Below are positions 23,968 through 34,795 of a stretch of 64,000 nt of DNA, piece after piece. The DNA comes from Atrina japonica (lineage: Eukaryota; Mollusca; Bivalvia; Pterioida; Pinnidae), in assembly GCA_030159075.1 (NCBI GenBank), contig BROG01000153.1, positions 857,501 through 921,500 on the forward strand, given 5' to 3'. A program made the translations under genes and the position numbers. Numbering within the stretch: position 1 is the stretch's first letter; each line of letters begins with the position of its first letter. The notes beneath the pieces are model-generated. The model worked only from the letters and a program-made list of their open reading frames with translations, had not been told where the DNA came from and searched no databases.

Positions 23968-24752
23968 ATTATAACTTTGGTATTATGTTTATAATATTTA
24001 CATATTGTTTATAAGTTCAAACAGTACCCAGTGAGACCAATCTCACTAAATGTTTTGTCAGAACATAGAAAGTTATTTGAAACTCACTTGTCAATTAGAT
24101 GGATCTCACTAGTGATACACATCTCACTCATGATACACATCTCACTGGTGAGATGGTGACATCTATCTCACTTAATACTTTGTCCAAAAGACCTCTAAAC
24201 TCTAACTTTTGTGAGTGGTAGATGTCTCACTATTTCTTTTTCCTGTATATAACATTAATAATAATACACAACTTACTAGCAAGATGTGATCCATCTCACT
24301 TAATATTTTGCATGTCAAAATTTGTCTAAGTTCTTACTTTTGTTTGAGAGGACTTTCAAAGAGGCATATGGGGGTTCTTACTCAATCTCTAAATTACATG
24401 CATAGGCCTATATTTTAACTGATACATGTAACTTGAAAATCATCCCTACCCTGACCATATATATTTGTGTTTATTATCTAGAGACATGCTGTATTCAGAA
24501 CCTGGTTACATATACAATCAGCAATATATAAAGCTATATATATTGCCGATACAATTTACCCCGCAAGTAAACTGGAAACATTTCTCACAAAAATCACATT
24601 TGATATGGGTATATAAGTAATTACTGCATGAATGAAAGATGCAGCTTAAAAATATATAGATAAATCATTCAAGAACATTATATAGTCACAAAAAGATTAT
24701 TTATTATTTAACACAAATTATATGGAGAAGGACAAAATATATTAATCAAATC

Positions 24753-24758
<6 letters not shown>

Positions 24759-24826
<68 letters not shown>
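24759..24826. repeat. (TA)n microsatellite
   Basis: About 68 bp of TA repeat. Confidence 0.96.
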
Positions 24827-24828
<2 letters not shown>

Positions 24829-25084
24829 CTTTATCTGTCTATTTATCCACATATTAGGTCTTATATAGGATGTCAAGATATATTTTGTCTTTATTTTCTA
24901 TGCATTTTTCAAAATTCATAAAATTTACACTAAATAGAGAATATTCAACAGGCTCATAGTTTTAGAAAATGCAGGTTAAAACTTGAAATTTATTTTCATG
25001 TAATTTGTTATAGCTTTATGAGAGAATTCAGGTTTATATACATAAAACATGTTTGGAAATTTAAATAATAATGGTAATGCATTT

Positions 25085-25087
<3 letters not shown>

Positions 25088-25143
<56 letters not shown>
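25088..25143. repeat. (GA)n microsatellite
   Basis: About 56 bp of pure GA repeat. Confidence 0.97.
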
Positions 25144-25146
<3 letters not shown>

Positions 25147-25726
25147 CTTATTCCAATTGATGATATATATATAAAGTTGTTGGTCAGATCCAGATTCCAA
25201 TCCATATCGTCTAACTTGCTAGGCCCATGTTAAGCATTGTACAAATGTACATATTACCCCTCACTGTAATCAGAAACATGTATTTCACTACATGTATTAT
25301 CAGTAAGAAATATGGCATTAAAACAGTCTTCAATGTTATCTCAAAGATGTATCTTACTTAGTTAATGTCTCACTCAATTACTCAGTGATGGATCCAGAAT
25401 TTTTTTTCAAAGGGGGTTGTTGAGGTGTAACATAACTAATTTTACCTATTGTTTGGTTAACTGAGAGGTAGGTCATGAAATTCATGAAATTTTCTGAAGT
25501 ACCAAATCATTGATTTAATTCAGATACGAAATAGTTTTTTTAAATACTCAGATGTATAATATTTGGCTATCCCCTTTCAAAGACAGTATTTAAACAAACA
25601 AAACCATGCTGTGATAAATATAAGAGCCAATAAGGGTTAGAGTTACACGTCTTATATGAAAGAATCATGGTTTTCACTTAATTCTTATACAAAATAAATG
25701 CAATTTCTTTTCACTATAAGGAAAAA

Positions 25727-26170
25727 CACCTGCTTTGTTTACAACATGGGCGCAGACATTTTGGACACCCAAAGTTGTGCGGAGGGTAAAATGAGCCCAG
25801 AGATCTAATTGGTCATTAAATGAAAAAATTAGTTTTGCCATTAATAAGTGAAATTAAGGTGATAAAAAAGATACATGAATATTGGTAGTACTTTGGAAAT
25901 TATAGGGTTGACGGATGAAAATTGAAAGGGAGGGGTCATATGAGAATCCATTTTCCTTTGGTGCCAATACTACGAGTTGTAAACAAGTGAAAATTTGAAG
26001 TAGAAAATGCAACGGCAACTTATACTTTTGATTGCATATTTTGTTATCAAAAATATTGATATTCAGCACAGGGTACTTATTTGTAATTAATAAACATGGG
26101 AGTGACAGTGACCTGAAGTTTTGTAAATTATCATTGAGGCCTATGGGAAATATTTGGTGTGTCTGTCCTA
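25727..26170 (+). repeat. ~450-bp direct duplication, copy 1
   Basis: Nearly identical to 28125-28575 apart from small indels. Shared landmarks are GCGCAGACATTTTGGACACC, AATATTGGTAGTACTTTGG and ACAGTGACCTGAAGTTTTG. I recognise no protein, and the antisense open frame is not preserved in copy 2. Confidence 0.9.
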
Positions 26171-26174
26171 TAGA

Positions 26175-28120
26175 GAAATGCACATTTGACACATGTAGGC
26201 TGGATGAAGCCTTAAAGATAAGTAATTCTCTCGTTTTTATCACCTAAGTTGCAATTCATTCACTTTTACTCATACTTTTAAACAGATTTGAGGGTCTCTA
26301 TGAAATGGGGCACCTGTTGGGGATCACAAGGTGCAAATTTAATAGGTGTGTTGCCTCTACACACATTATTATGCATTTGTTGCATATTGAGATCTCTTAA
26401 TTTTGTCTGTATGTTTTATATTACACCCTAGAACTAATATTTTACATTTATTGTCAAAATTCCATCTGTACTTGGAAAATTCAAGGTACCCTCTCCTACA
26501 AACATGCAAATGTTCTTTTATAAAAAATCATATAGTTATTTTATGCATAGTGACTAAATTTAGCAAAATATTTTGGAAATGATGTTTCTATTGTAAATTA
26601 ACCCATTTGAATTAAAATCAGAACTGTTTGAGGTAAAGACTGGTTGATTTTCTTCTTTTGAGGGCAAAATCTACATATTGGACCATGTCATTATTTTGTA
26701 CCTTTAGCTGTATATTTGTACTGTATCTGAAGGGTAAGAACCATCTCAATTTTTAAGAAAATTGTATTAAACTGCATTTCAGCATTTAAGTCTCATCATA
26801 AAATAAACCATGCCATATACACTGTAAACAGTATAAAAATTAATTTAAAATAAGATCTGTACACAAGAATTTCCACATTGTGGTTAGGTCATATTGTGTT
26901 AAATTTGGGTAATAGATAATTTGTAAGTAAAAAAATTCTCATAGAAATAGGGCGCTTTAACATTTTTTTCATAATCTATCAACATTTTTAACCTGTAGAA
27001 TGAATATTTCAATTTTTAAATCCATAATATTGTCCAATAAGAGATTTTTATCTAATTGTCATACTCAAGTACCTGTAAAGGTAATTATAAAAATCAATTA
27101 TATTTTTTTTCTGTGTTAAATCATCTAATATTCATTCAAGTTGCATGTTTTCATAAGTTTTTCTAAATATTCAGTCATGCATTTTTTTGTTTTGAATCAC
27201 TTTTTTCAACCCCCCCCCACCCCCCCCCCCCCTTCCAGCAAATGTCACTGGCTGGGGTCATACCAGACAAAAATTAACACCTGATATTGACTTTTACTGG
27301 TTTCAAAACTTAGCATAATTAAAATTTGACTTAGTTTTTCATCTGAAACAGAACTATAAATATGTCATATCCTTTTAAAGCAATTTGACTAGCATTTTGC
27401 ACCATTTAAGTGTCAGTCATTTTAAAGTCAGACTCGGTTATCTGCCCTCTGTATTTAATTAGTTACATTTGAGACTGTAATTAAGGGATGAAACAAAACA
27501 TGGACATGTCTGAAAATGAACATAACATATTTTATATAAATGAACACAATAAGTCTATTGAAATGTGTTGTATGTAAGGGTATCCCCCCTGAAGATTTAC
27601 ACTTTTATTAAGGGTGCACTTCATTCCTTGTCAATAAAAGCAATTTGATGATATAAAAAATGACATGGTTTACTTTTAAGTGAGCTTCAAAAATTCTTCT
27701 TTACTTCTGGCGACTAATTGGTTCCATGCTCATTAAGAAATGATCCAAAATTAAGTTTTTGTGAAGAAAATGTATTATTTGTCACTTTTTTTTCCATTAT
27801 TAAGGGGTACCGTCTACCCTTATTTGATATCATGGTCAATATTGGTAAATAATGGTATGAAATTATTCAAAATAATGAAGTGTATGTGTTACAGACAATT
27901 CTGAATGAAAATCATGAAAGAAAAACAGACAACTTCTTCATATAATGTATTTATTTGTTAATATCAATGAATGGTATTGAGAGGTAGGGGTGTGACACAT
28001 TATAGTGTGTTTCTCTTCAGGTTGGGTTCCCATCCTCATTATTAAGGGGGCTTGGTGTTTTGATGAGATTTCCAAAAAATGCAAAATGACCATTTTTGTG
28101 CAATGTTTTTGGATAAATTA
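26175..28120. other. AT-rich DNA between duplicated copies
   Basis: Unique-looking DNA with a poly-C tract at about 27210-27232. No exon or RNA gene recognised. Confidence 0.4.
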
Positions 28121-28124
28121 TAGG

Positions 28125-28575
28125 CACCTGCTTTTTTACAACATAGGGCGCAGACATTTTGGACACCCAAAGTTGTGCAGGGTAAAATGAGCCCAGAGAT
28201 CTGATTGGTCATTAAATGAAAAAAATTAGTTTTGCCATTAATAAGTGAAATTAAAGGTGATAAAAAAGATACATGAATATTGGTAGTACTTTGGAAATTA
28301 TAGGGTTGACGGATGAAAATTGAAAGGGAGGGGTCATATGAGAATAGATATTTTCCTTTGGTGCGGAATACTACGAGTTGTAAACAAGTGAAAATTTGAA
28401 GTAAAATGCAACGGCAACTTAACTTTTGATTGCATATTTTGTTATCAAAAATATTGATCTTTCAGCACAGGGTACTTATTTGACCCAGATTTAATAAACA
28501 TGGGAGTGACAGTGACCTGAAGTTTTGTAAATTAGCATTGAGGCCTATGGGAAAATATTTGGTGGTGTCTGTCCA
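28125..28575 (+). repeat. ~450-bp direct duplication, copy 2
   Basis: Second copy of the 25727 segment. Differences are mostly 1-7-base indels, which suggests a fairly recent duplication or two insertions of one unclassified element. Confidence 0.9.
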
Positions 28576-28579
28576 TAAG

Positions 28580-29840
28580 ATGTCATCAGCTGACTTCTTA
28601 ATGTCAAGCATGTGTCAAAATAATATTTTTTTCTGGAATCTATCTTGGACTTTGCACTTGAAAAAAAAATGGTCTGGCTGAGCAACTATGAGAGGCTAGT
28701 GGTACTGCATTGATAGAGCGACAACCCTTAACCACATTATGGTGATTAACAGATATTTTCTGCGGTTGTTTTATTTTTGCAGTTCGATTAAAATCATGGA
28801 AATTGAAATTGCAGATTTGAAAGCAGTTGCGGTGTGGTCAAACTGACAAAACCATTAAAACTACAGCAAAAATATGTCACCCTTGTCATTATTGAAGTAA
28901 TGTTATTGATCTTTTAAAATTAAAGAAAATTACAGGAAATAAATCAAACTATTTCAATAGCAGTGAATTTCACAAATCTTGATTCTGACTGGATATATTC
29001 TGAAAATAAGTTTATTAATAAATGAATAGATTCCAATAGTGTGTGTGTGTGTGTTTGTGTGGTATTTTGATAATAAATTGATAATTGTAATGTGCGGGTT
29101 TTTTTAGCATTATACCCTTTGCCTCTTCTTGTCATCATTGTGACCATAAAAAAACAAAAATGCTTCCATCACTTTATCCTTGTATATTTTAAATATATTT
29201 AAATATAAATACATTTATTGTACATAAAAAAAATAAAGAAAAAAATGAAACTTGCTTTTCTCGACACTCCTGATGTTATAGGCCTATTTTCCTGACATTA
29301 TACCCTACCCCCAAAACTTTGTCATAATAGGTCTACTTTTCCTGTCATTATACCCTATCCAAATATAGATTCGTCGTTGTAACTCACCACATCTACGAGA
29401 TTTGTGAAAATTAAGTCGATAAGCAAAACTTAATTTTAACTAAATGTCTTTCTTTCACAATCATCTTGAAAATAGATTGTTTGGGTATTCCCCATAGACC
29501 GACCGATAAATATATCTATACTTGCGAATATCACATTCACCCCCTCCGCCACTTCCGCGCCGGTTAAAGGGATACATTTATCTATTTTGCAACGTAAATA
29601 AACTATAAAAATACATAACTTAAACAACAATCATTAAAATATAATTACTTTCATCAATTGGCTTTCTTATTTCGTCAATTCAGTTCAATTTGACCAATAT
29701 AATTGTTTTCTTTCAAGCGATAAACACACCGGAAGGAAGTAGACAAGTACATTAGCTTTCTTGCAGTCCTCACACCGGAAGTTGTGAAACCAGATATCCG
29801 GAAACGGAACTAGAACTATACACGTTCTTGCAGAGTACAC
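28580..29840. other. AT-rich DNA, nothing recognised
   Basis: Short TG run at 29040-29062. ATTATACCCTA with a TTTTCCTG context repeats near 29290 and 29345. No gene seen. Confidence 0.4.
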
Positions 29841-29844
29841 GCTA

Positions 29845-29990
29845 CACCGGTACGTTAAAGAACCGTCACTGCTCAGTGGCCGTAAGTGCCGAGCATAGGC
29901 CAAAATTTAAAGCCCTTCACCGGCATTTGGTGACGTCTGCATATGAGTGAAATATTCTTAAGTGGGACGTTAAACAACAATAAACAAACA
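29845..29990 (+). mobile_element. SINE type B fragment, 5'-truncated
   Basis: Begins inside the element (GTACGTTAAAGAACCGTCAC) and retains GCCGTAAGTGCCGAGCATAG, GTGACGTCTGCATATGAGTG and the end GGGACGTTAAACAACAATA. Confidence 0.8.
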
Positions 29991-30007
29991 AACGTATATG
30001 TATGACA

Positions 30008-30155
30008 GATCGACAGGGCCTGCTTACCCTCCGTGACACCTTATCCCACTTATGGATTCTCAGAGGCCTAAATGTGTCCAAGTGTCACCTGATTTGTATG
30101 TTGTCTCATGAGTTAACTCTTGATTAATACTTTGGTATCTGTAATTTTGCTTTTC
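30008..30155 (+). mobile_element. PLE 3' tail fragment
   Basis: GACAGGGCCTGCTTACC, CACCTTATCCCACTTATGG and a closing TACTTTGGTATCTG match the PLE tail at about 19120-19255. It lies about 320 bp upstream of the FMO start codon. Confidence 0.7.
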
Positions 30156-30477
30156 AACTTCCGCGCTAACCATCATGCCAATTTTCAGTGCACAGCTAAG
30201 TTTTGGGTCTCGCTTGAGCCAAGTTTCCATGAAAAAAAATAGCATCATAAGTCAGTAATTTCCTTTTTTCTTTTTTACTTTAAGTATGATGTATACTATG
30301 TTGTGCATTACTTCTTTAGCTTAGATATAAACAAATTAAACAATTGAATAACCGATTATGTATTCGATGTTATCTATTTCTATTTATATTCTTCTTATTT
30401 CTTGATGTAGTTCATTTAAGGTTATATATATGATTAATATCTAATTCAGACCGTATTTTATATAGCATTTTACAAAG

Positions 30478-30552
30478 ATGAACAATGTAAAGTCACATAA
30501 CCAAAAGGTTGCCGTTATAGGAGCTGGACCTGCAGGATTGTTTGCTCTCAAG
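30478..30552 (+). pseudogene. FMO exon 1
   Basis: 25 codons with the dinucleotide-binding VAVIGAGPAGLFALK. The next bases are GCATGT, a GC donor; joining in phase 0 to exon 2 continues the family sequence naturally. Confidence 0.8.
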
Positions 30553-30958
30553 GCATGTATATGTTTATTTGTCAAGATAGAAAAAAGCACATTTCCTTTT
30601 ACATATAGTGGATAAAATGAAAATGGTTTCAAGTTCTATTTTATAACATTGATTTTATTGATAACTTGCTTTGGATACAAGGATATAAATTTTCATTTTG
30701 TTTTTTCTAAAACATAGAAAGACGTAATGGTATTGATGCTATATTTTAAAAATATCACTGAAATAGTTATTGTATTAACATGTTAAAATATCAATAAAAT
30801 AGTTTATGTTATTTATTACAACACACATATATATCAATTTGCTCTATTTGCGGTTTTCGTATCATATTAACTATCATATGATATATCATATCTATTATAT
30901 CCAATAATAAAATACGATACAATGATTAACCTTCGTCAATTTTTTTTGCTTTTGACAG

Positions 30959-31101
30959 AATTTAGCACTGTCACCACAGGTAATCGAACCCATCGCTTTT
31001 GAAATGAACTTCTGGCCAGGCGGTGTTTGGGTATAAAGCGATCAGACAGGGGACAATGAATTTGGTTTAATTGTTCATAATGTAATTTATGATCAACTCA
31101 A
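30959..31101 (+). pseudogene. FMO exon 2 with in-frame TAA
   Basis: The acceptor TTTTGACAG precedes NLALSPQVIEPIAFE. FWPGGVW and SDQTGDNEFGL match the FMO pattern. TAA at 31034-31036 interrupts between them. Donor GTAAGT, phase 2. Confidence 0.8.
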
Positions 31102-31136
31102 GTAAGTGCTGTATATCAGTAACGATCCCGAATTTA

Positions 31137-31510
31137 TAGTTTTTCAACAGATGCCCAAACAAATGCTCAAGACGATCGTTTCAAAATAAAACTTCATCAG
31201 TTGAGTTCGAATTTGATATAAATTTATATTTTCGAAAGAAAAAAATGGTATCATACAAGGATAAATAATAAGTCTAATGAAATTGCTAAATCCGTGTAGG
31301 AGACCCACTGTAGTGTAAAATGTATATATTATCAGAATATATCTCACAAGTTAAGAATTTAAATAGTGCTATCTGAGCGGAACACTACTTTAGTATAAAA
31401 TAATGCGTTGGTACAGAGAAATGAGGTATTGGGCTAATGTATGCCCCCGGGGGATTCAAACGGTCCACCAGGAGTGGCAACGACCCAGTGGCTATCAATA
31501 TTTTTAATAA
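31137..31510 (-). mobile_element. Hammerhead-bearing retrozyme-like monomer, antisense in FMO intron 2
   Basis: On the minus strand it runs from GCTGGTGGACCGTTTGAA (about 31480) to a ribozyme-like end: stem I ACTCAA/TTGAGC (5 of 6 pairs), CTGATGA (31200-31194), GAAACGATCGTC with the GTC site (31173-31171). The stem II region (AGTTTTATTTT) has lost pairing, so it is probably inactive. Confidence 0.72.
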
Positions 31511-32009
31511 TACGAAGGATATAGTTTTACAAAAGATGCCAAAACTAAACATATACATGCTATAGACCTTTATCAAGCACTCATCTTAATTAAGTTGTCG
31601 GCTTAAATTCCTCCCCAACGTTTTACTTATAAAAGTATACCCCAATAAACATCTTCACAGTTATCAAGTTAACCCAATTAATCGGCCATTCAAATTTCAA
31701 TGTGGCGGTTGCTTGGGATCCAAACATATATTGTTCCAATAGGCCCTTTCACAATAACTGCGGTTTTGTAATTTTGAGTGGCAAGTTGGTACAGATACAC
31801 GCAAAAACACAGACGCCGTTATAGTAACTGATTGTTTCTTGACGCCATTTTCCGGGAATCTGAATGAAAAGCCACTCACAGTTACAGGACCACAGTTATC
31901 ATGAAAGGGTATATAATCAATGCCAATGAAAACATCGAAGCCATTGCATATGTTACACATGTTACAAATATCACTTATATCATGCTTCATAGAATAATAT
32001 ATGTACACT

Positions 32010-32012
<3 letters not shown>

Positions 32013-32092
<80 letters not shown>
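32013..32092. repeat. (TA)n microsatellite
   Basis: About 80 bp of TA repeat in FMO intron 2. Confidence 0.96.
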
Positions 32093-32095
<3 letters not shown>

Positions 32096-32149
32096 GATAT
32101 ACATATAATTGAGTAAAAATTCATAGTTAAGAATATGATTTGAATATTA

Positions 32150-32190
32150 ATTTGAGTGATATTTCCAACACACTCAACAATTTTATGTGT

Positions 32191-32252
<62 letters not shown>

Positions 32253-32400
32253 CCGGTAACTAACTGTTCACCTTCTGCACGTAAAATCACAAAATCAGCT
32301 TAGTTTCCAACGGAACTCGAACCCGCGCTTACTAGAGATGAGACATTTCCTGATTTAAAGGGAGATGCTCTAACCACTTTGCCTTGGAGACCCTTCAACA
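32150..32400 (-). mobile_element. tRNA-derived SINE type A, with internal (TG)n
   Basis: Reverse copy: box B-like GGAACTCGAACCCGC and box A region AGATGCTCTAACCACTTTG on the plus strand, tail complement CACTCAACAATTTT near 32170. A TG microsatellite at 32186-32251 has expanded inside the element. Confidence 0.72.
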
Positions 32401-32820
32401 ACTTGTATTCATGTGAGGTTTATGGTATAATTTGTATTTAAATGCACAGCGTTTATGTCATAGAACTAATACATTTTAAAAACAATACAAAATGACAGTG
32501 GAGACCCAAAATCCTGACACATTGAAACGCTCTCACAACGACGTTGTCGCCCTTTGAAATAAAACGCGTTTTCGAAACCTAAAACAACAATAAGTCAACA
32601 TTATTCTACCCTGATACGTTCATATTATTTAATGCATATATAAACGTAAATTATTTAAAATTGTAAAACTTTATGAATGTCTATTATTTTTCTTCAAAGT
32701 GCATTTAATTTTTTTTTATTATTAGCTTAGTTTTATTAGATTTAGTAACAGGTATTATATTGCAATCAATAGAATACAACTGTCAATCCTAAATGGTTAA
32801 AACGAATTAATTTTGTTTAG

Positions 32821-32965
32821 AAGAATCAATTTCCCAAAAGAACTCATGGAGATTCCGGGATTTCCTTATCCCAAGGAATTAAAAAAGTCATATATTCTAC
32901 GTGAACAAGTCCAGGAATATTTGAATGCCTTCACAGATAAATACGATCTAAAGATACTCATAAAG
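32821..32965 (+). pseudogene. FMO exon 3
   Basis: INFPKELMEIPGFPYP and YILREQVQEYLNAF are the conserved NLPKE...FPDFPFP and helix blocks of FMOs. It enters in phase 2 and ends IKG at a GTAAAA donor in phase 0. Confidence 0.85.
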
Positions 32966-33811
32966 GTAAAAGGAATTTTGTTTATTTATGAATCTATTGC
33001 TTTTATTTTACACAGAATGTAAATTCCATTTCGCCAATAGCTAATGACATTTTCACCGACCTTGAGAGGTAGATTTCCATGTAACATTTTTGGCATGCTA
33101 ACAGAGAATGCTGACTCCTTCCAGACACTTGGTTGTATCCCATTTGGGATTCGCAATTGTTTTGTTGTTGTTGTTGTTGAGACTATTTTTATATCTATCT
33201 TTTCACTGAGCTTGACCTTTTCATCGAACTTGGCCTTTTCACTGAACTCGGGGTTTCTGTCGGATGTTTTCCGCTGGTATGGCGTACTGGCAAGGGGCCC
33301 TGACTCTTTCCGGACGCCGGATCCCCTCCTGTTTGGAATAATCAATTGTTTTTCGTGTTGAGACCGTTATTATATGTACCATTTCACCGAACTTGACCTT
33401 TTCATCGGACTCGAAAGGTTTCCATGGAACATTTGCGACGGGTGTGGCATGTTGGCAGAGGACGTTGACTCTTTCCGGACACCTGGTCCTGTCCCGTTTG
33501 ATATTAGCAATTGTTTGTCATGTTGAGACCATTTGTACATCTAATTTGTCGTATTCTAATGGAGTTTCGATTATCCTGTGGTACATCTTCATTTTACCTT
33601 GTTATAGAAACGAATTCTGTATTTCCTTCATTCATAGCAAATATTTTATCGAAAGACAGTATAATGCATAGAATACACTATGTGAATCAGCTAACATAAA
33701 TAACATTTACCGTTATACCGTACAAGCACTATAAACATGAAAGTGCTGACAAGTTTGCATGTATTTCATTCCATATGAACATTCCATATACAGAAGCAAA
33801 CAATATCGGGA

Positions 33812-34050
33812 ATCGCGTTTAATGTCAATATTTCGCACATTTTAAGGTCGGTATATTGATCTTGTCTGCAATGGAATTGTTACTTGTTCGACTAGGTTGT
33901 TGAATCTTTTACACCGATTGCGACGGTGATTTCTTCCTCACCTTTTTCATTCGCATGTGATCGTGGACTTGCGGGAATGTGACTGGTCAACAAGGGATGC
34001 TTACTCCTTCTTGGCAACTGATCCAACCTCTGGATTTTCTCATCTTGCCT
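33812..34050 (+). mobile_element. PLE 3' tail fragment inside the FMO locus
   Basis: GGGAATCGCGTTTAATGTC, TTAAGGTCGGTATATTGATC, GACTGGTCAACAAGGGATGC and CAACTGATCCAACCTCTGG follow the 3' end of the PLE in order. It ends a few bases before the NADPH-motif exon, where missing FMO coding sequence is expected. Confidence 0.75.
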
Positions 34051-34057
34051 CACAGGA

Positions 34058-34222
34058 ATGGATGCCTAGGGACTTAAAAGACTGGAAAGATATCAAGGTA
34101 GACTTTTGCATAGTAGAAACTATCGGAAACCCGAACACTTCGAAGGGCAACGTGTTGCATTGTTAGGATGTCGATACTCGGGCGAGGACATTTGTTTACA
34201 GATAGCACCGTTTGCCAAAAAG
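34058..34222 (+). pseudogene. FMO NADPH-binding exon with in-frame TAG
   Basis: Frame MDA-stop-GLKRLERYQGRLLHSRN, then RKPEHFEGQRVALLG and CRYSGEDICLQIAPFAKK. TAG is at 34067-34069. The donor AAGGTGAAA joins in phase 0 to 34796. The true 5' boundary is unclear because of the adjacent insertion. Confidence 0.75.
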
Positions 34223-34379
34223 GTGAAATAAAATACATGAACCTTTGTTTTAATAACTTTTCAGTCATCCGTAAAACTAACATACTACTTATGACCTATG
34301 CAATACACAAAGATAGTCACCATGTTATATATTTCTCTGATAATCACCTTCGATGCCACTAATTGTCTTTTACAAGTCG

Positions 34380-34545
34380 TTTGTTATGACTCTGATGACA
34401 AGAGCATCTGCCTATCAAACGGGAGACCCTGGTTTAATGTCCGAGACTTAAAAAAAAACAGTTGTCCTTTGGCAATAAGTAGATCATGGAGGGTTTTCCG
34501 GATTAGTATTAAAATCGAGGTCGCTTACCACTGTAGCCATGGCTA
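34380..34545 (+). mobile_element. Possible tRNA-derived SINE fragment
   Basis: GACAAGAGCATCTGCCTATC resembles a box A region and CCTGGTTTAATGTCCGAGA a box B. In FMO intron. No tail motif seen. Confidence 0.3.
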
Positions 34546-34619
34546 AAAAAAATGTACGTTAACCGCGATGTCTCTGTGCGAAACTCTCACAAACTCTCGA
34601 ATAAAATATAACTTCAGTT

Positions 34620-34735
34620 TATATCAAATAATTGACAGAAACGATCGTCTTGAGCATTTGTAACGGTCTCTTCTAAAACAATAATTTTGTATTGTTAATA
34701 ATATTCAATACCTTTCCATTGATGAGGATGGGACG
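34620..34735 (+). mobile_element. Hammerhead element 3' fragment in FMO intron
   Basis: AATTGACAGAAACGATCGTC followed by TTGAGCATTTGTAAC and AATAATATTCAATACC. It has stem III, GTC and the 3' half of stem I, but CTGATGA is absent. Confidence 0.62.
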
Positions 34736-34795
34736 TTGTTTATTTATGTTATATATGATTTTGTTAACAATTATTTGTTTTATCTGTATTTTTAG

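Larger units (their letters stand above)
23566..24000 (+). mobile_element. Retrozyme-like element (hammerhead dimer flanking 362-nt unit)
   Basis: Two identical 73-bp segments (23566-23638 and 23928-24000) lie exactly 362 bp apart, each with CTGATGA, GACAGAAACG and the GTC cleavage triplet. The interior holds GCTGGTGGACCGTTTGAG, a T-rich tract and ACAGTGGTTACTCTTAGACG, shared with 16880-17215 and 31137-31510. It interrupts the TCTCAC satellite. Cleavage after 23599 and 23961 would release 23600-23961 as a 362-nt RNA. The arrangement matches published metazoan retrozymes; no protein is encoded. Confidence 0.8.
21545..24360. repeat. TCTCAC/GTGAGA higher-order satellite
   Basis: Dozens of TCTCAC and GTGAGA motifs facing each other. 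ATCTCACTTAAT recurs at intervals near 160 bp (about 22095, 22255, 22419) and a longer unit of about 292 bp (22618 to 22910). Perfect palindromes TCTCACTAGTGAGA occur at 23137, 23411 and 23446. Recurrent spacers include GAGGCCAGTATCTAACATG and ACAAAGTTATTTGAAACTC. It is interrupted at 23566-24000 by a hammerhead element. Confidence 0.85.
24365..25725. other. AT-rich DNA with microsatellites, no gene
   Basis: Contains the TA and GA tracts listed separately and a GGATCCAGAATTTTTTTTC repeat edge near 25390. No coding exon seen. Confidence 0.45.

Noticed and set aside
22000..24360. CRISPR-like array (regular inverted repeats with spacers)
   Set aside because: Eukaryotic context, drifting spacer lengths, repeats inside spacers, no cas genes; a satellite explains it.
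25854..26243. 129-residue minus-strand protein
   Set aside because: Lies in the duplicated segment, but the frame is broken by indels in the second copy and shows no domain.
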